A DNA stretch of 64,000 nucleotides, from positions 3,854,001 to 3,918,000 of the forward strand of contig NC_062236.1 of assembly GCF_905475465.1 (NCBI RefSeq), written 5' to 3'. Positions 35,180 to 47,326 of the stretch are shown here, piece by piece. This DNA comes from Pieris napi (lineage: Eukaryota; Arthropoda; Insecta; Lepidoptera; Pieridae). Both the position numbers and the translations under genes were made by a program. The notes under the pieces are model-generated. The model searched no databases, was not told the origin of the DNA, and saw nothing but the letters and a program-made list of their open reading frames with translations. Within the stretch, counting starts at the first letter, position 1; each line of letters begins with the position of its first letter.

Positions 35180-35554
35180 TTAACATAAACATTGTTCATA
35201 GGATCGTACAAACAAATTACCTTCCCATTAAATTCAATACGTTATTAATGCTCGTTCAAAACAAACTAATCTAAAATTACACCGGTTTACTATTTGCGAC
35301 GAAATTTAAATGGTGGTGTGGCTTTCGCGGTAACACTGTAGAAGTTAGTTAATTTGGACATTCAAATAATCACAAATAGATAGGAATATTAAGCGTGTAC
35401 CAAATGAGGATAATTTAGGTTGTTCGGTTAAATTTGTATCGCACTGTTTAATTGTCCCCGGACTCATTCACGTTAATGATCGTTGTATGTAGTTTTTGGC
35501 AGATTTGTAATATTGCGCAATGGTTTTTAATTGCTGTATATTGCTTGCGATTTA
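35180..35554. other. no gene recognised
   Basis: Spacer. Confidence 0.4.
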
Positions 35555-35830
35555 TATATGTCACCGTAAAATTGTAAAAACCGTTAGATTGTAATCTATC
35601 TCGCGAGATTGTAAACTGTCGAAAGATTGTGAACCTCAACGAACTGCTTACAAATTAACGTATTATTATTCGGTAGTTATATGAAATTGTTGGGAAGTAA
35701 AATTTATCTGTAATTGACCAAAGAAGTTTGAATGATAACTAAGTTAGTGTAGTACAATCTACCGAATACCGATAACCGATAACCGATAGATTACAATCTA
35801 ACGGTGTTTACAATTTTACGTTAACATATA
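35555..35830. mobile_element. 276-bp MITE with ~46-bp inverted ends, copy 1
   Basis: The left end (TATATGTCACCGTAAAATTG...GATTGTAATCTATC) and the reverse complement of the right end (TATATGTTAACGTAAAATTG...) agree over about 46 bases with three mismatches. The motif AGATTGTAA recurs inside. CGATAACCGATAACCGATAG near 35770 is a small tandem repeat. A shorter copy lies at 50361. No coding capacity. Confidence 0.83.
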
Positions 35831-35944
35831 CATAGTTTTCACGACTTGCCCTACCCTAATGTCAAATAACGTTCTATTTTATTAATGTAATTAAATCCGT
35901 ATGTACGGCAACGCTCGTACTATGTATTACGTTGGTTGATATAT

Positions 35945-36165
35945 ATCTAACATATAAAATTATCGTGTCATAATGTTCGTTCCCATAGTCCTCCGAAACC
36001 GCTCGACCAATTCTAATGAATTTTATGCATATTTAGTAAGTCTGAGAATCGGCTACTATCTATCTTTTAAAGCCCTAAATGTTAAGGGTGGTCCACCCCT
36101 AAATTTTTATGATACAACATATAAAATAAACCCTTAATTTTCACCCCCTATTTTCTATTTGTATA
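35945..36165 (-). repeat. dispersed repeat E, inverted copy
   Basis: TAAAATTATCGTGTCATAAT, CCTCCGAAACCGCTCGACCA, ATTCTAATGAATTTTATGC and GGTCCACCCCTAAATTT follow the copy at 17390 in order. Confidence 0.62.
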
Positions 36166-36916
36166 AGGTTTATATAGAAAAATTCACAGAAATCCCCAAA
36201 AAGTTTTCATTCCAGCAAACCGAACAGTCTCTGCATAGCAAAATATTCCATGTTGGTATGTACTAAAAAGGTAGGCTAAGTAAAATTACATTGAGGAGAA
36301 ACGAAGTTGGCAGTTAACTAATTTTTATATATAAACTGAATCTTAAATTCTCTCCCTGTTTATATTATAAATAAATACATTTCTTTTTTACTGATTATCT
36401 AATATACAGTTGTGTTCATATAATGCAAATTGGATTAATACATATTTTAAAAAACTTTTTTTTAGAGATTTATTCAACAAAATGAAGAATTTTCTAAAAT
36501 AATTATTTCATTCGCCATGTTCAATTTCGTAATTCTCATCATTGGGAGAATGGATTTTCTTTGACGCACCCTCCCTACTTTTTATCATTCAATAGGTGAA
36601 AATGAATTATTCGCGTTGTTCTTTTAAGCTGTCTCCTTCATCAATTTTATAAGGAAAATGTGTTTTATTTTACAATAGAAATAAAATTTCCTTTTTAAAG
36701 AGCTTTTTATACGGGTAGCAACCCGCCCTGACATCGCGGGTTATGTACAAAAGTGCTGTTTGAGGAAAAATAATAATATACAACAACAACTGTCAAACTG
36801 ATTTGGTATTATAAATGTTAACTGAGATTTTTATCAATATCTATCAAAGAAATTTCTTTGACTTTTTACCTTTGATCTTCTAATCTGTTTAATACCTTGT
36901 CCTAGTAAAAGATACT
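36166..36916. other. no gene recognised
   Basis: AT-rich spacer. Confidence 0.4.
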
Positions 36917-36973
36917 CGTAAAATTTCACTCTCATCAATTTTTCATAACGCGCCTAAAGAAGTATAACTTCAA
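36917..36973. repeat. terminal fragment of the GAAGTTATACTTC element
   Basis: CGTAAAATTTCACTCTCATC, TTTTTCATAACGCGCC and TAAAGAAGTATAACTTCAA are identical to the end at 48636-48694. The rest of the element is absent. Confidence 0.75.
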
Positions 36974-38200
36974 AATTGTGTTAGATTAATCAAGAGAGGA
37001 TATATAAACATCACGCTATTACCGAATTAACGTTGGCGAAACAGGAAGGCACTGATACAATTTAAATAAAACTTATTTAACTTAATATCGCTCACCATTA
37101 CTCCTGAAAAGCATTTGAAACGATTAGTTATGGACTCCCGTCAACGACATTAATAACTTAAATTAAAAATGTATGTATACTCTTTTCAGTATACCATTCT
37201 GAATCCCGACAAATAATTAGACCGCTAATATCTCATATAAAATGTATGTGTCTTTGTTAACTAATTACAGGGAACTCAATGAAATTTATTATTCATATTT
37301 CAGGGAAAAATCAAGGATCATTTCAGCAAAGTAATGAAAACATTCAATTGTGGGGTGTTTTTCACTTCGAAATGAATTCACAAAAGTAGTTTTATGTGCA
37401 GTTTTTTAATCAAAACGTTTTTTCACAAAACGCTTTCATTCATTCGAGGCTTGCAATTCAGGCTTAAGTGGCATATTTCTATATAATAATAATAATTGTT
37501 CGCTTGTTGTATATTTTTTTATTTTTCTGAATTGATGCAATTAACAAAGAATATAAGTGTTTGGTAAATAATGTTTTTTTCAAATTTTTACAGCGCTGAA
37601 AATTCTAAAATGAAGCCAAAGTGAATTGTATTTTGTGGTTACTTTTAAAATTAAATTTCTTAATTTGTTTCGTTATTTTTCTTTTTAAATAAATAATAAA
37701 GCTAATCAGCCAGTTGTATTTGACAAATCTCTATTATATTAATTCTGAGTTTTTCTTTGCCGTAAGAGCTATTTGTTTAAAAATTTCGAGTAAAAATCTG
37801 TTTTAGAGTTAGGTCTGGAGACTACACTCGCCAGTATAATATTATGCCAATTATTTACTATAAAGAAAATAATAAATGTTGTCTATGTCTAATAATACTA
37901 GGACCTGGACTTTGCTATCCTTAATTGCGAAACACTATTGAAGTATAAAGTTTTTCGGGCACCGTACAGCCTTAATATTACCATTTCAATTTCCATAAGT
38001 AAAATGTTGAGTGTGATTGCTATTTAATATATAACTACATGCATTATAATTGCGGTGTTTACCTTAAATGTTATCTACATACTATAGTAAAATATCTAAT
38101 TAGGAGATTTTTGTCAAAACTAATTAAAGAAATTCCTAAGAGGGATTCAATAATAGATCGCAATTAAAATTTTCTTCTATTTTCAGAAAATGTTGCCATA
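36974..38200. other. AT-rich, no gene recognised
   Basis: No frame of note. Confidence 0.4.
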
Positions 38201-38700
38201 CTAGAAATGTCAGTTGGACAGATGAAAAAGTTCATTGAAAAGTAGTTTTTAATCCAGTGTCAATGTAGTGTGCGAGTCACAGAGCGGACGATTTAGTTCG
38301 ATTTGGATCGGATCCCGTGAGCAATACCGTGGAATGCTTTACGATCATTGCCACCCGGAGCATTTACGGCGAGTTTAAAATTCTCGCAATTCTAGCTTTA
38401 CTTAACCAATACTATTGGAAAAGAAAATGTGGTTTTAACCTATTATTATTACCGCGAAAATAGAGGACACCGTGAGCCATTTTTGCAAAACCCTCCATCT
38501 TTTAGTCGATACCAACTCCGGGGAAATAAATACAGATAATGCAACTTTCTCTGCAGCTGTGATACTTTTTGACATTCAACATCTTTTGTCTTCAGTCACC
38601 GTGACCACGCACGCTGTAAAGCACGCGAAACGTCGGATAAATTTAAAATTATGTTAAATAGTTGTAAATTTATAATAATACATAACTTCAATCCGGTCAA
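38201..38700. other. unclassified, moderately GC-rich segment
   Basis: Two patches, 38268-38370 (GAGCGGACGATTTAG, GATCATTGCCACCCGGAGC) and 38585-38650 (GTCACCGTGACCACGCACG, CACGCGAAACGTCGGATAAA), stand out. The second resembles a string I have seen in insect interspersed repeats, possibly a Penelope-like element. A 61-codon frame (38472-38657) crosses it. I cannot assign it. Confidence 0.3.
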
Positions 38701-39622
38701 AATAGTGTTTTATTTAACCTATTATTTCCTATTGTCCAAGCCGCGAGACACTCGCGTAAAAATGGGAGACGCAGTTGGACAAAAAGAAATAATATTTTAA
38801 ACATCAATATATACAGCGGAATGTTAGCTACATTCATTGGTTTTCAAATCTGTAGTTTCAGAGATAGCATCTAAAAACGCAACAAAATTTACGATAAGTT
38901 GTATATAGAAGAATATGAATATAACCAGGATTTATATCAGATTATGAGCAAAACTTACAGTTTATAAGGTCAGAGTACTTATGTAACATTCACAAAGTCA
39001 AAGTTTCAAAAGGTGAACAACTTCGACTAAAAGCACAAAACTTCTGTTTTAAATATATTAAATAATTATAACGTATTAAAAAACTATTGTATATCTATTT
39101 TGCATAATATCATATAAACGTCGATCCGGGATTGAATTTAAGGGAAGAAATATTATTAACATTACGGTACTTCACGATTTTTAAATATTACAATAGTAGG
39201 GGCAGAGAAATAATCCCGAGAGTACTAGCGGTAATTCAACTCTTTTCCAGCTGAATGCTAGAGGGCGCCACCACTACATGTGTGATGATTAAACGGGGGG
39301 ACGTGGCTCCCAATGGACGCCGGGAATTTGTGAACTTAAAAAGAATTCATTTTTGAACTTTCGATGAATTCCATTTTTCCAATGCCATTCGCGTTGACAA
39401 TTTTAATTCTGACATGTATATGTATAAGAAGCTAAATAATCACAGTTTTTATTTTATAAACTCCCATTCGCCTACAATATGTCGGAGCCTGGACACATTT
39501 TTGCAACTATTTGAGGAATTACTTGGTACACAAATAGGGGGTAATAATGAATTCAGGACGATAAAAGTGATATTTTTAAATTATTTCTCAAGATTTTATG
39601 GTAAACTAGTTGTGCTATCCCC
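38701..39622. other. no gene recognised
   Basis: Spacer. A 94-codon frame starting at 39414 runs through the hairpin at 39623 and has no motif. Confidence 0.4.
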
Positions 39623-39678
39623 GATGTTCCAAATGTTTTCCAATGTATGGAAGTACATTGGAAAACATTTGGAACATC
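39623..39678. repeat. 25-bp perfect hairpin with 6-base loop
   Basis: GATGTTCCAAATGTTTTCCA plus ATGTA (39623-39647) is the exact reverse complement of 39654-39678, with loop TGGAAG. It is not part of a family that I recognise here. The stem is shorter than a usual insect microRNA precursor. Confidence 0.85.
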
Positions 39679-41251
39679 AACAGACAATCTATATTTAAAA
39701 TCCTAATTTATATTGTCTTTGGTCAACGATTTTATTATAGACTAAAGCATTACCACAGATTGTTAAAAAGCACTGAGTGTGTGTAAATTGTGTAATAAAT
39801 TTTATTTTATGTCCTTTAAAGTACACTATGAATAATACGTAAACAAAAGACAATACAGATTCACACGTCATAACGAAGGCGAAAATACGCCTTTGGAAGT
39901 ACAAAACTCACGGAATATATTTATTTCATTCATGTCAGTGAAACAATAAGCTTCTTATGCTCACCTGGCAAATTCAGTCTGTAAACGCTATGTTGAAAGG
40001 CGATTAAGTAGCGATTAAATGTAATCCTTATTGATTTTAGTTTTAACGATCTATTCTCGAATCACGATTGGGCTTAGAGCGCTCTAAATGCTCTTAAAAT
40101 TGTGTTTTGTGATTACGTGGAGATGAGGAATTTAATCTGCTGTAAAATTAATTGTTTAACAAACACTTCACTTCGTATATTATGTTAAGAATTTAAGATC
40201 CAAGCGCTAGTGTAAACAACTTCAGTATCACTACATCATAAGATTTATTTAAGATTTCTATGTACAAATTAAGTAGAGGTTGAGGTTATTACTCCTCGTC
40301 CCAATAAGCCACGTGCTGATGGTTACTTATTTGGGGTTCAATCTAAAGGTCTAGGACTTGATTCCCGGTAAAGCAATAATTGTTTCAGGTTCGTAGATAC
40401 TGTAACCATTTATTAACGAATGACGAGAAGTTGGTATTTGTACCATCCAGCGAAATAATGAAGAACTTTCTGGAAATAGATGGCGTTGATATGTACCATT
40501 TCAATCGATGTCAACCAACTTGATGTCTTTTTTGTGTGTATGGTGTCTACGATTGCTATGAAGCAATGAGAAACGAGCTATACAAGTAATGTTCACGTTT
40601 ACATCCTTCAAAGGAGTTTTATTTCAATAAATTAATTATGATTCAATATTAAAATAGTACTAAGGGATTATTCACTAACTTCAAACCTTGTGAGGTTTAT
40701 GTACTGAAACATTTTATAGACACTCTAAAAATAATTAAGTTTGTTTGTCAAAAAATGTAATGACTAACTATGGGCAATAGTAAATTAACATTTAAAAAAG
40801 TCGGTACATTAACAATTTAAAAGTGACTACGATTATAAAAGTTTTATCCACACGAAAAATTATGATCTTAATAATAAAAAATGGATAAGCATATTTTACT
40901 CTGACATTTTTATATGAATACCTAACGCAATTCATCCACGTGGTACGTATATCGTATTTTCGTGCTTATAACCTAAAACATATTTATTATTCAGATTAAG
41001 TAATTATTTAATGTAAATTAATATTGTCGCTGCGAAAATTATGTTTTCATTTAGACGTCAAGCTATTGAGGTAGGTGCCGGTGAAATATTTGCGGCAAAT
41101 CTCACCATATTCCGAAGATTAAATTCAAGACAAGACTCCGTGAATCTTAGAACACACTGTGCTTGGCAACGTTAGATTTTACTGCTCATAAAGAAGCTTT
41201 TAGGTTACATGTAAAACTGGTCTAATAGTTCGTTAGCTAATAACGACTCTA
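39679..41251. other. no gene recognised
   Basis: Spacer. The string GGACTTGATTCCCGGTAAA at 40353 has a partial match at 46018 (TGATTCCCGGTAAAACAATA), perhaps a short shared repeat. Confidence 0.4.
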
Positions 41252-41468
41252 GATAAGGTCTGGGCCGCAGATTTCTGTATATGTTTCGTGATCATTTGCT
41301 TTTCCTAATAGGCATATTGATGTCTTATGTGCCTGACAGACACTTTTCATTTTACGAGCGATTGCTAAACGTGCACATAGACATAAAGTCCATTGGTGCA
41401 TAGGCGAGGTTCGCACTTACGACCCCAGGAATGAGAGTCCCACTCTGAAACCTCGTGGACAACACCAC
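41252..41468 (-). repeat. SINE-A copy, eroded
   Basis: AAGGTCTGGGCCGCAGATTT, TCGTGATCATTTGC, AAAGTCCATTGGTGCATAGG, CAGGAATGAGAGTCCCACTC. The B box is altered (GAGGTTCGCACTT). Confidence 0.8.
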
Positions 41469-41927
41469 TAGTACATAATATTTACAACTGCAATTGTGTC
41501 TCTGTCAACAATCTTTAATTGTGAAAGTTTCAGTACAAAAACCTCCAAATTTAACCATGGTACATAATGAATATAATTAAATTATTATACAACGTACTCG
41601 GGGCTACTTGGAAAACGTTTGACAAGCTATTTTTATTTCTACCAATGATTCCGGTATGTAATGATAAAGATTTTACGGCGTACATTCTGAATTTAAATTA
41701 CTTACTGCGTCTACTTGCACAGTGAGTGCACTACAAATCCTCCACCGACAAGCGTCAACATTTATCAATGTCTCGGCAAACGACAGCAATTAACATTCTC
41801 GACCATTGTTAGCGTCGAGACGATCTTCTGCTGCACCCATTGTTGGCTGAGCTTTGTTGAGTGACGGCTCGGCTAATGTACCTGCATACTATTCGGACAC
41901 TAACACCCATATTCTAAGCTAAAGATT
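41469..41927. other. no gene recognised
   Basis: Spacer. Confidence 0.4.
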
Positions 41928-42298
41928 AAAGGCGGAAACATACTACTAAAACGCGACGCGACGTGTCGTGTCGACACCCGATGTCCATCGTGCACATTAC
42001 CAACACGCGACACCACATATAAAACAGAATATTGTTTCACCAACTCAATTAATTGTTCGTCGTTCATTTCGCCAAATAAATCCAAAAATATCTAAGTATA
42101 TAAATTGACTGACGCATGACGTCATCATCACAACATCCACAACACGCCGATCCAAATCGATTGGATGTTACCGCGTGTTATCACATGGCGTGTTGTCTAT
42201 GTGCGTCTGACCATATTAAATATATGGGATTGATAAGTACTGGCATGCGTTGGATGGCGTGGTGTAGCGTCGCGTTTTGGTAGTATGTTTCCGCCTTT
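41928..42298. mobile_element. 371-bp MITE with ~31-bp inverted ends
   Basis: The left end AAAGGCGGAAACATACTACT... and the reverse complement of the right end agree over 31 bases (through AAAACGCGACGC) with one mismatch (ACTA against ACCA). The interior has several diverged GACGTGTCGTGTCG / GGCGTGTTG strings. The target duplication is not clear, so I leave the superfamily open. The 61-codon frame inside (41900-42085) is not a gene. Confidence 0.83.
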
Positions 42299-43338
42299 AT
42301 GAACTATTCTTACAAGGCAATTTCAGTATGAAAATTGTATTTGACTTGGGTTGAAACATATTTGAATATGACATATGTGTATTATTTTAAATATAAGTAG
42401 ACCCATCAGTACTAAATTAAATGAGGCACCAGATAGATTTTTTATGAAATATATGTTTTTACTATCTTCTACAAAATGCAAATTTTTAAAATCTAAATTA
42501 GCTTAATTGCGCTCTATTATGTACATTATTCTTCTCTCTTTATTTTTATATATTACCTTTTAATACAATTATTCTTTCTTTTGTTTTAGTCAAATTGTGT
42601 TTGTGTTAAAAAGAGATATGTGTACTTTAGTCAAAAGCGTGTTATTATTTATTTATAGCCCCACCGACAAGGCCATAAAGAGAGAAAAAAGAAAAGAGCT
42701 ATACAAATTAGCCGCGTGCGGCATGCTAAAGCTTAATTCTTATAACATATTATATAAATTATTAAACTTATATAATAATGTCATTTCTGTATAATAGTGT
42801 TCTTAAACTACACAGTAGTAATAAAAATAATAATTAATAATTAATAAAACATTAAATAGTTTAGTTCCTGTGGCAGTGTCAATTTAACGCTGGTATTAGT
42901 TAAAAAACTAATTTATTTTGTATAATGGATTTCCTTAAATATTCATTTAATACCTGTTTGTTTTTCCAAAACATCATCATTAAAATAAATCCAAGTATAA
43001 GTCATAGAGCTTGTGTAAAAAAACAAAATTCACTTCAAATAAAGTAACGAATTTACGATAAACGAAGTTGGGCGGGTGAACGTGTGACGTATCCAAAATC
43101 GCATGTTATAAGTGTTTAGACGCGATAAAAGGTACTCGAGGTATGCCACTTGGGAAAGTTTTTTAGCTCTTTCACCTTCTTTTTACCTGAAGCGGTGGTT
43201 TAGTGAGGAGCGGAGGTGTAGTGGCGCATAGACCAGAAGATGATGTATACTTTCGATAAGTTCGGCTTACATATTTCACTACAAGAGTGAGTAAAAGACA
43301 AAGGTGTAGGTTCAGATGATGGATATATAAAAAAACAG
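42299..43338. other. no gene recognised
   Basis: AT-rich spacer with one 65-codon frame (42597) lacking motifs. Confidence 0.4.
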
Positions 43339-43529
43339 CCCTGCGATTCTGTAACTCACTTTTCGAACTCACACAGCGGTTTTCGCATCGGCGGTCGCTC
43401 TCAAATCAGTCCTGAAGCAGTCATTTTATGATTTGGCATTCTGAAAAAGTGGGAGCTTGTAATTTATTGTTTATCAGAATGCCAACTACTGCCCTGCGAT
43501 TCTGTAACTCACGTTACAGAATCGCAGGG
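43339..43529. mobile_element. foldback MITE, copy 2, right arm rearranged
   Basis: The left arm and loop match copy 1 (23095). The right arm starts normally (CAGAATGCCA at 43475) but is then replaced by a 38-bp mini-palindrome (43492-43529) made of two inverted terminal ends around TCAC. About 70 bases of the normal right arm are missing. CAG flanks both sides (43336-43338, 43530-43532) and may be a 3-base target duplication. Confidence 0.88.
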
Positions 43530-44374
43530 CAGTACAAGCAAGCGAAACCATTCCGAGAGGCAGTTATGACTTTAATATTTTTTAATATTTAATGTTACGA
43601 TTCTATGTATTATATTAAATATATTTAATAATAATTGCTTTATTTAAGGAGAAAATCATAAAATTACGGATGATTTCGGCTAGACATATGAAACAGATTT
43701 CTAAGAAATTTAATATAAATCCCAGTTACGTAGGCTGAATGTAAACATTTTACCAGTAAAACTACTTAAATCATAATCTTAATCCGCACCTAAGCTGTAT
43801 CTCGGACTAAGTGTTTTATGTGCCGCGTCAAGGGGTTGAATTTTCCCAAAACTCTACGCTTTAGGGCAACCCGTACAAGGGAACTCCATTACTTTGTCCC
43901 TTTGCAAACCTTCGTCTAAATTCTGTTTTTTATGCACAGGGGAGATTAGCGCTCATAAATCATTATTTACTTCATTTAGATTGTTTATTGACATCGACAA
44001 GGTGAAATTTTTTCCCTGTTCAGGCTACAACTTCCCTTTAATAATTATTAACGTTATGTTTCTTTCGTAGTTTTTTTCCGTAAGGTCTTTTATAAACGTA
44101 TTTTTATATATTTAATAGTCAATTGAAAACTACGATGGTATTGGGGTCCCAGCCAGGATATAAAGTATAGTGAAGTATCATTTCCCCAAGCGGGGCATAC
44201 ATTACTGCGCCATTTTCTTTATTACTTTTCTAAACTGACAATGAAGCCTTTAAAATGTATTATGGCTGTGTTAAGACTTCGAACTAAAACGAAACGAAAC
44301 TTTATGTTGAGCTATTGTTATACAATAACCTTGTTAAATAATAAAATTATTATTCATTATAATTGGCGCCTGGT
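43530..44374. other. no gene recognised
   Basis: Spacer. Confidence 0.4.
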
Positions 44375-44560
44375 AGAAAGAAAAAAAACATAGCGATTAA
44401 AAAGAGTGGCGGAGAGTTTATTGCCAGTTCTTCTCTTCCGTTCTACGCCCTTAATTTGAGAACTGGCAGTAAATGTAAAGCTAGAGGCATTTCGTATACA
44501 TCTCTTTATTTGACGTTTATAAGTGTACATTGTGTTAACTATATGGTTAATTGATATTTG
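44375..44560 (+). repeat. LINE-C 3' UTR copy
   Basis: AAAAAGAGTGGCGGAGAGTT, CTCTTCCGTTCTACGCCC, AGAACTGGCAGTAAATGTAA, TTATTTGACGTTTATAAGTG, ACATTGTGTTAACTATATGG. The 63-codon frame across it (KKSGGEFIASSSLPFYAL) is shared with the minus copy at 34840. It may be chance, since it lies in what is normally non-coding sequence. Confidence 0.8.
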
Positions 44561-44949
44561 TCTTTAGTACCGGTGACCGGGACCAAAATTTAAAAAAGTC
44601 TTCTAATTTTTTATTTATCAATTATTAATTATTATTAATATTATTATTACTATCTATTAATATTCTAAATATATTATTAAATTAATTTGAGTTCTATCTT
44701 TATTTATTAGTAATCGTAAGAATGAAATATACTGTATTTACAATTTTCTAACCCATTTAAGTAATTATATTTTGATTTTGTAGTTCTATTATACATCTTA
44801 TGTATGTACTACTTTCTGTAAATAAATTATTAATCTGCAATTCTTCTACCAATAACTAAGATTTTTAAATGTGGTAGATAACATAATGTCTGGTGTCTAT
44901 ATACGAAATATAAATCATTATTGCTACAAACTATAAATTATTTGCAAGG
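44561..44949. other. very AT-rich spacer
   Basis: TTATTATTA-type low-complexity sequence near 44620-44660. Confidence 0.5.
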
Positions 44950-45215
44950 GGCCTCATAGTCTAGCGGTCTTATTAAGTGGCAGCTAGGTGAGGGGTACCG
45001 GGTTCGATTCCCAGTTCAAGGGCAAGTTTTAATTTAATTTAAATTTGTTGTTGGCCTTTGGGAGGGTTGTGCGGTCCGGGCGAGTGCCTAAACCGTACAT
45101 GGAGGACACGGTCGAATTTCTAAAGACAAGCACGAATTATAAAAAATCTTATATATACTTGACGCTGGCTAATGCACAAATCGTGCCAGAGCCATAAAAA
45201 CTAAAAAAAAAATAT
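44950..45215 (+). repeat. tRNA-derived SINE, second family (SINE-C)
   Basis: The head GGGGCCTCATAGTCTAGCGG (A box) and GTACCGGGTTCGATTCCCAG (B box) are followed by GTTGTTGGCCTTTGGGAGGG, GTGCCTAAACCGTACATGGA, and the end AATGCACAAATCGTGCCAGA, GCCATAAAAACTAAAAAAAA. Single copy here. Both pol III boxes look sound. Confidence 0.8.
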
Positions 45216-46924
45216 TTGCTTAGGATGTCAAACTAGCATGAATTCTTTATAGATCTACGAGTATTAGCAATAATAGATATACGAGTTGAATCCGCTCGTG
45301 GTTTATGTGTGGACAAAATACATTCGTATTATATTTTAAAATATTACAAGGATATAAATATATTTTTATTTTTGCAATAAATAATCTTAAAAGAGATTTA
45401 AATGTACCAAGAAATATCAATTCCAGATTATGTCCTTTGAACTCGGGAGCTTTCCATATTTAACCGTATTCTGTACATCATAAACTGAAATGTTATTTTC
45501 TCGGAAAGGGGTTTAATATGGGTCTAGTTATAAATTAAACAATAGACAATATCTAAAGTCTTCATTATAGAATCGCTAACTTTGACGATACTCAAATCCA
45601 TTAACCGCGTTTCGGTCAATTTGATCGGTCGTTTAAACTAAAAGCTGGCGTTACGGCCATATTCTCCCATTGCGTTGAAATTTGGCCGCTATTTTAAGTA
45701 ATTAGGAAATTATTGTTATTGTGAATTTTATATAATAACATTTGTACTGAACATATTATTAATATTTGATTCATTTATTGATAAAAAAGGATCTTCAAAT
45801 GTTAAATGCGACCGCGGTCCCATTGCCACTTACAGACTCGTGTGCGTTTGTTTTTTTTTGTTATTTACGCTCCTCTCGTACGTGGGTTAGGGCATACACA
45901 CGACAGGAGGAAAGGTCTGGTACTAAAACATCGTAAATAACAAGTTTCCCTAATGTAAAATTTTCCTAATTGTCTTTGGTTATTAATTCACATAGCTTGT
46001 GAACCTAGTCCTTTAGTTGATTCCCGGTAAAACAATAACTGTCTGCCTCCATACTTACCTGTTAAAGAAACAAAGGTAGAAACGTGGCTCTCTTTTGCCC
46101 TATAGGGTTGACGGGACAAAACATATACATGAAAGAGAAACAATTAACAATAATTTATATAGGCCTTAGAGAGAGGTTTCTTAAGAGTTTGTTTTACATA
46201 CAAATATTTATTTTTTGTGAATAAAATTACCAACCTCAACTTTGAACTTGAATCGTTCGTTGATTTACACATAATATTTATTTACAAATTGCGAATTCAA
46301 GATTTTCTTCAATGTGTTTTAACTAAGCTGGAATGTTTTGAATTACATTAAATCGAATTGAATAAATCAGAACAATTTTGAAGTTTCACAATAAACTTGG
46401 TAAACGTTCAATATTTGGTAAAACTTTCCTAACGCTAATTTGATTTTGGAAAATTTATAAGGTTTCATAAAATTTGTGTGTATTGAGGTTTACACTGGCG
46501 TGATTATCATTAGTTCATTAAATTTGTGAGTAGCAATTTGCGACTTTAATATCCAATATCTTTTTTGGTACATAATTTATTACTGTTTAATCAGAACATT
46601 AAGTTATAAGCCGTTCGTTTTCCAATACAATTACAACTTTGGCATTTATATAGACAAACAATAATGTAATAGGAATATGCCAATATTTTAAATACTGCTC
46701 GATATTAACTAATAATAAAAATGTTTTATCTAAATATAATTAAATGAATGTTATGGTAACGTCCAAATGTGGGGCAGGCGTGGTTGTTAGTAACGTATTT
46801 TCGCCTACGAACTTTTCAGCTATCTACTACTGGTGATAGGGGCTTAGCGTCAATTATTATCATGATTAATTGCTTCTAGATATCAGATAAAGCATTGTGT
46901 AATGGTTACAGCTCTTTACAAGCA
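45216..46924. other. AT-rich, no gene recognised
   Basis: No frame over 60 codons. GAACCTAGTCCTTTAGTTGA at 46001 precedes the short shared string noted at 40353. Confidence 0.4.
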
Positions 46925-47047
46925 TTTTTTTTTATGTAATAGGAGGCAAACGGGCAGGAGGCTCACCTGATGTTAAGTGATACCGCCGCCTATGGACACT
47001 CACAATGTCAGAAGGCTCGCAAGTGCGTTGCCGGCCTTTCAAGAATT
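46925..47047 (-). repeat. LINE-B 3' UTR, minus-strand insertion
   Basis: T-run, ATAGGAGGCAAACGGGCAGG, AGGCTCACCTGATGTTAAGT, AGTGCGTTGCCGGCCTTTC. The insertion is short; only the last ~120 bases of the family are present. Confidence 0.82.
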
Positions 47048-47215
47048 ATAAAACAAAAACATCGCGATTAATTTGAAATTAAAGTGAATTCTCGTCCATT
47101 CCCTTCTGAACTGTCAATAAATATATAATTAGAACCATTTAGTTCATTCACGTTAATAGGTATACATTGTTTGTCTAAATGAACAAATTGTATTTTATTT
47201 TTGTGTCATTTTATT
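47048..47215. other. spacer between two inverted LINE-B ends
   Basis: 168 bases of AT-rich sequence. The two neighbouring LINE-B pieces point in opposite directions. Confidence 0.4.
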
Positions 47216-47326
47216 TAAAACGCCGGCAACGCACTCGGCAGCCCTCTAGCATTGAGAGTGTATAGGGCGGCGATATCACTTAACATCGGTTGAGCCTTCT
47301 GCCCGTGTGCTCCCTGATCTATAAAT
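47216..47326 (+). repeat. LINE-B 3' UTR
   Basis: AAAACGCCGGCAACGCACTC, GCAGCCCTCTAGCATTGAG, CGGCGATATCACTTAACATC, CCCGTGTGCTCCCTGATC, ending in TATAAA. Confidence 0.78.

Noticed and set aside
43172..43372. Short minus frames sharing SSKSELQNRRA (also at 54639-54824)
   Set aside because: The shared peptide is the translation of the foldback MITE ends, not a protein family.
44363..44554. KKSGGEFIASSSLPFYAL peptide shared with 34900-35082 as a small gene
   Set aside because: Both lie in the same LINE-C 3' tail, so the shared reading follows from repeat identity.
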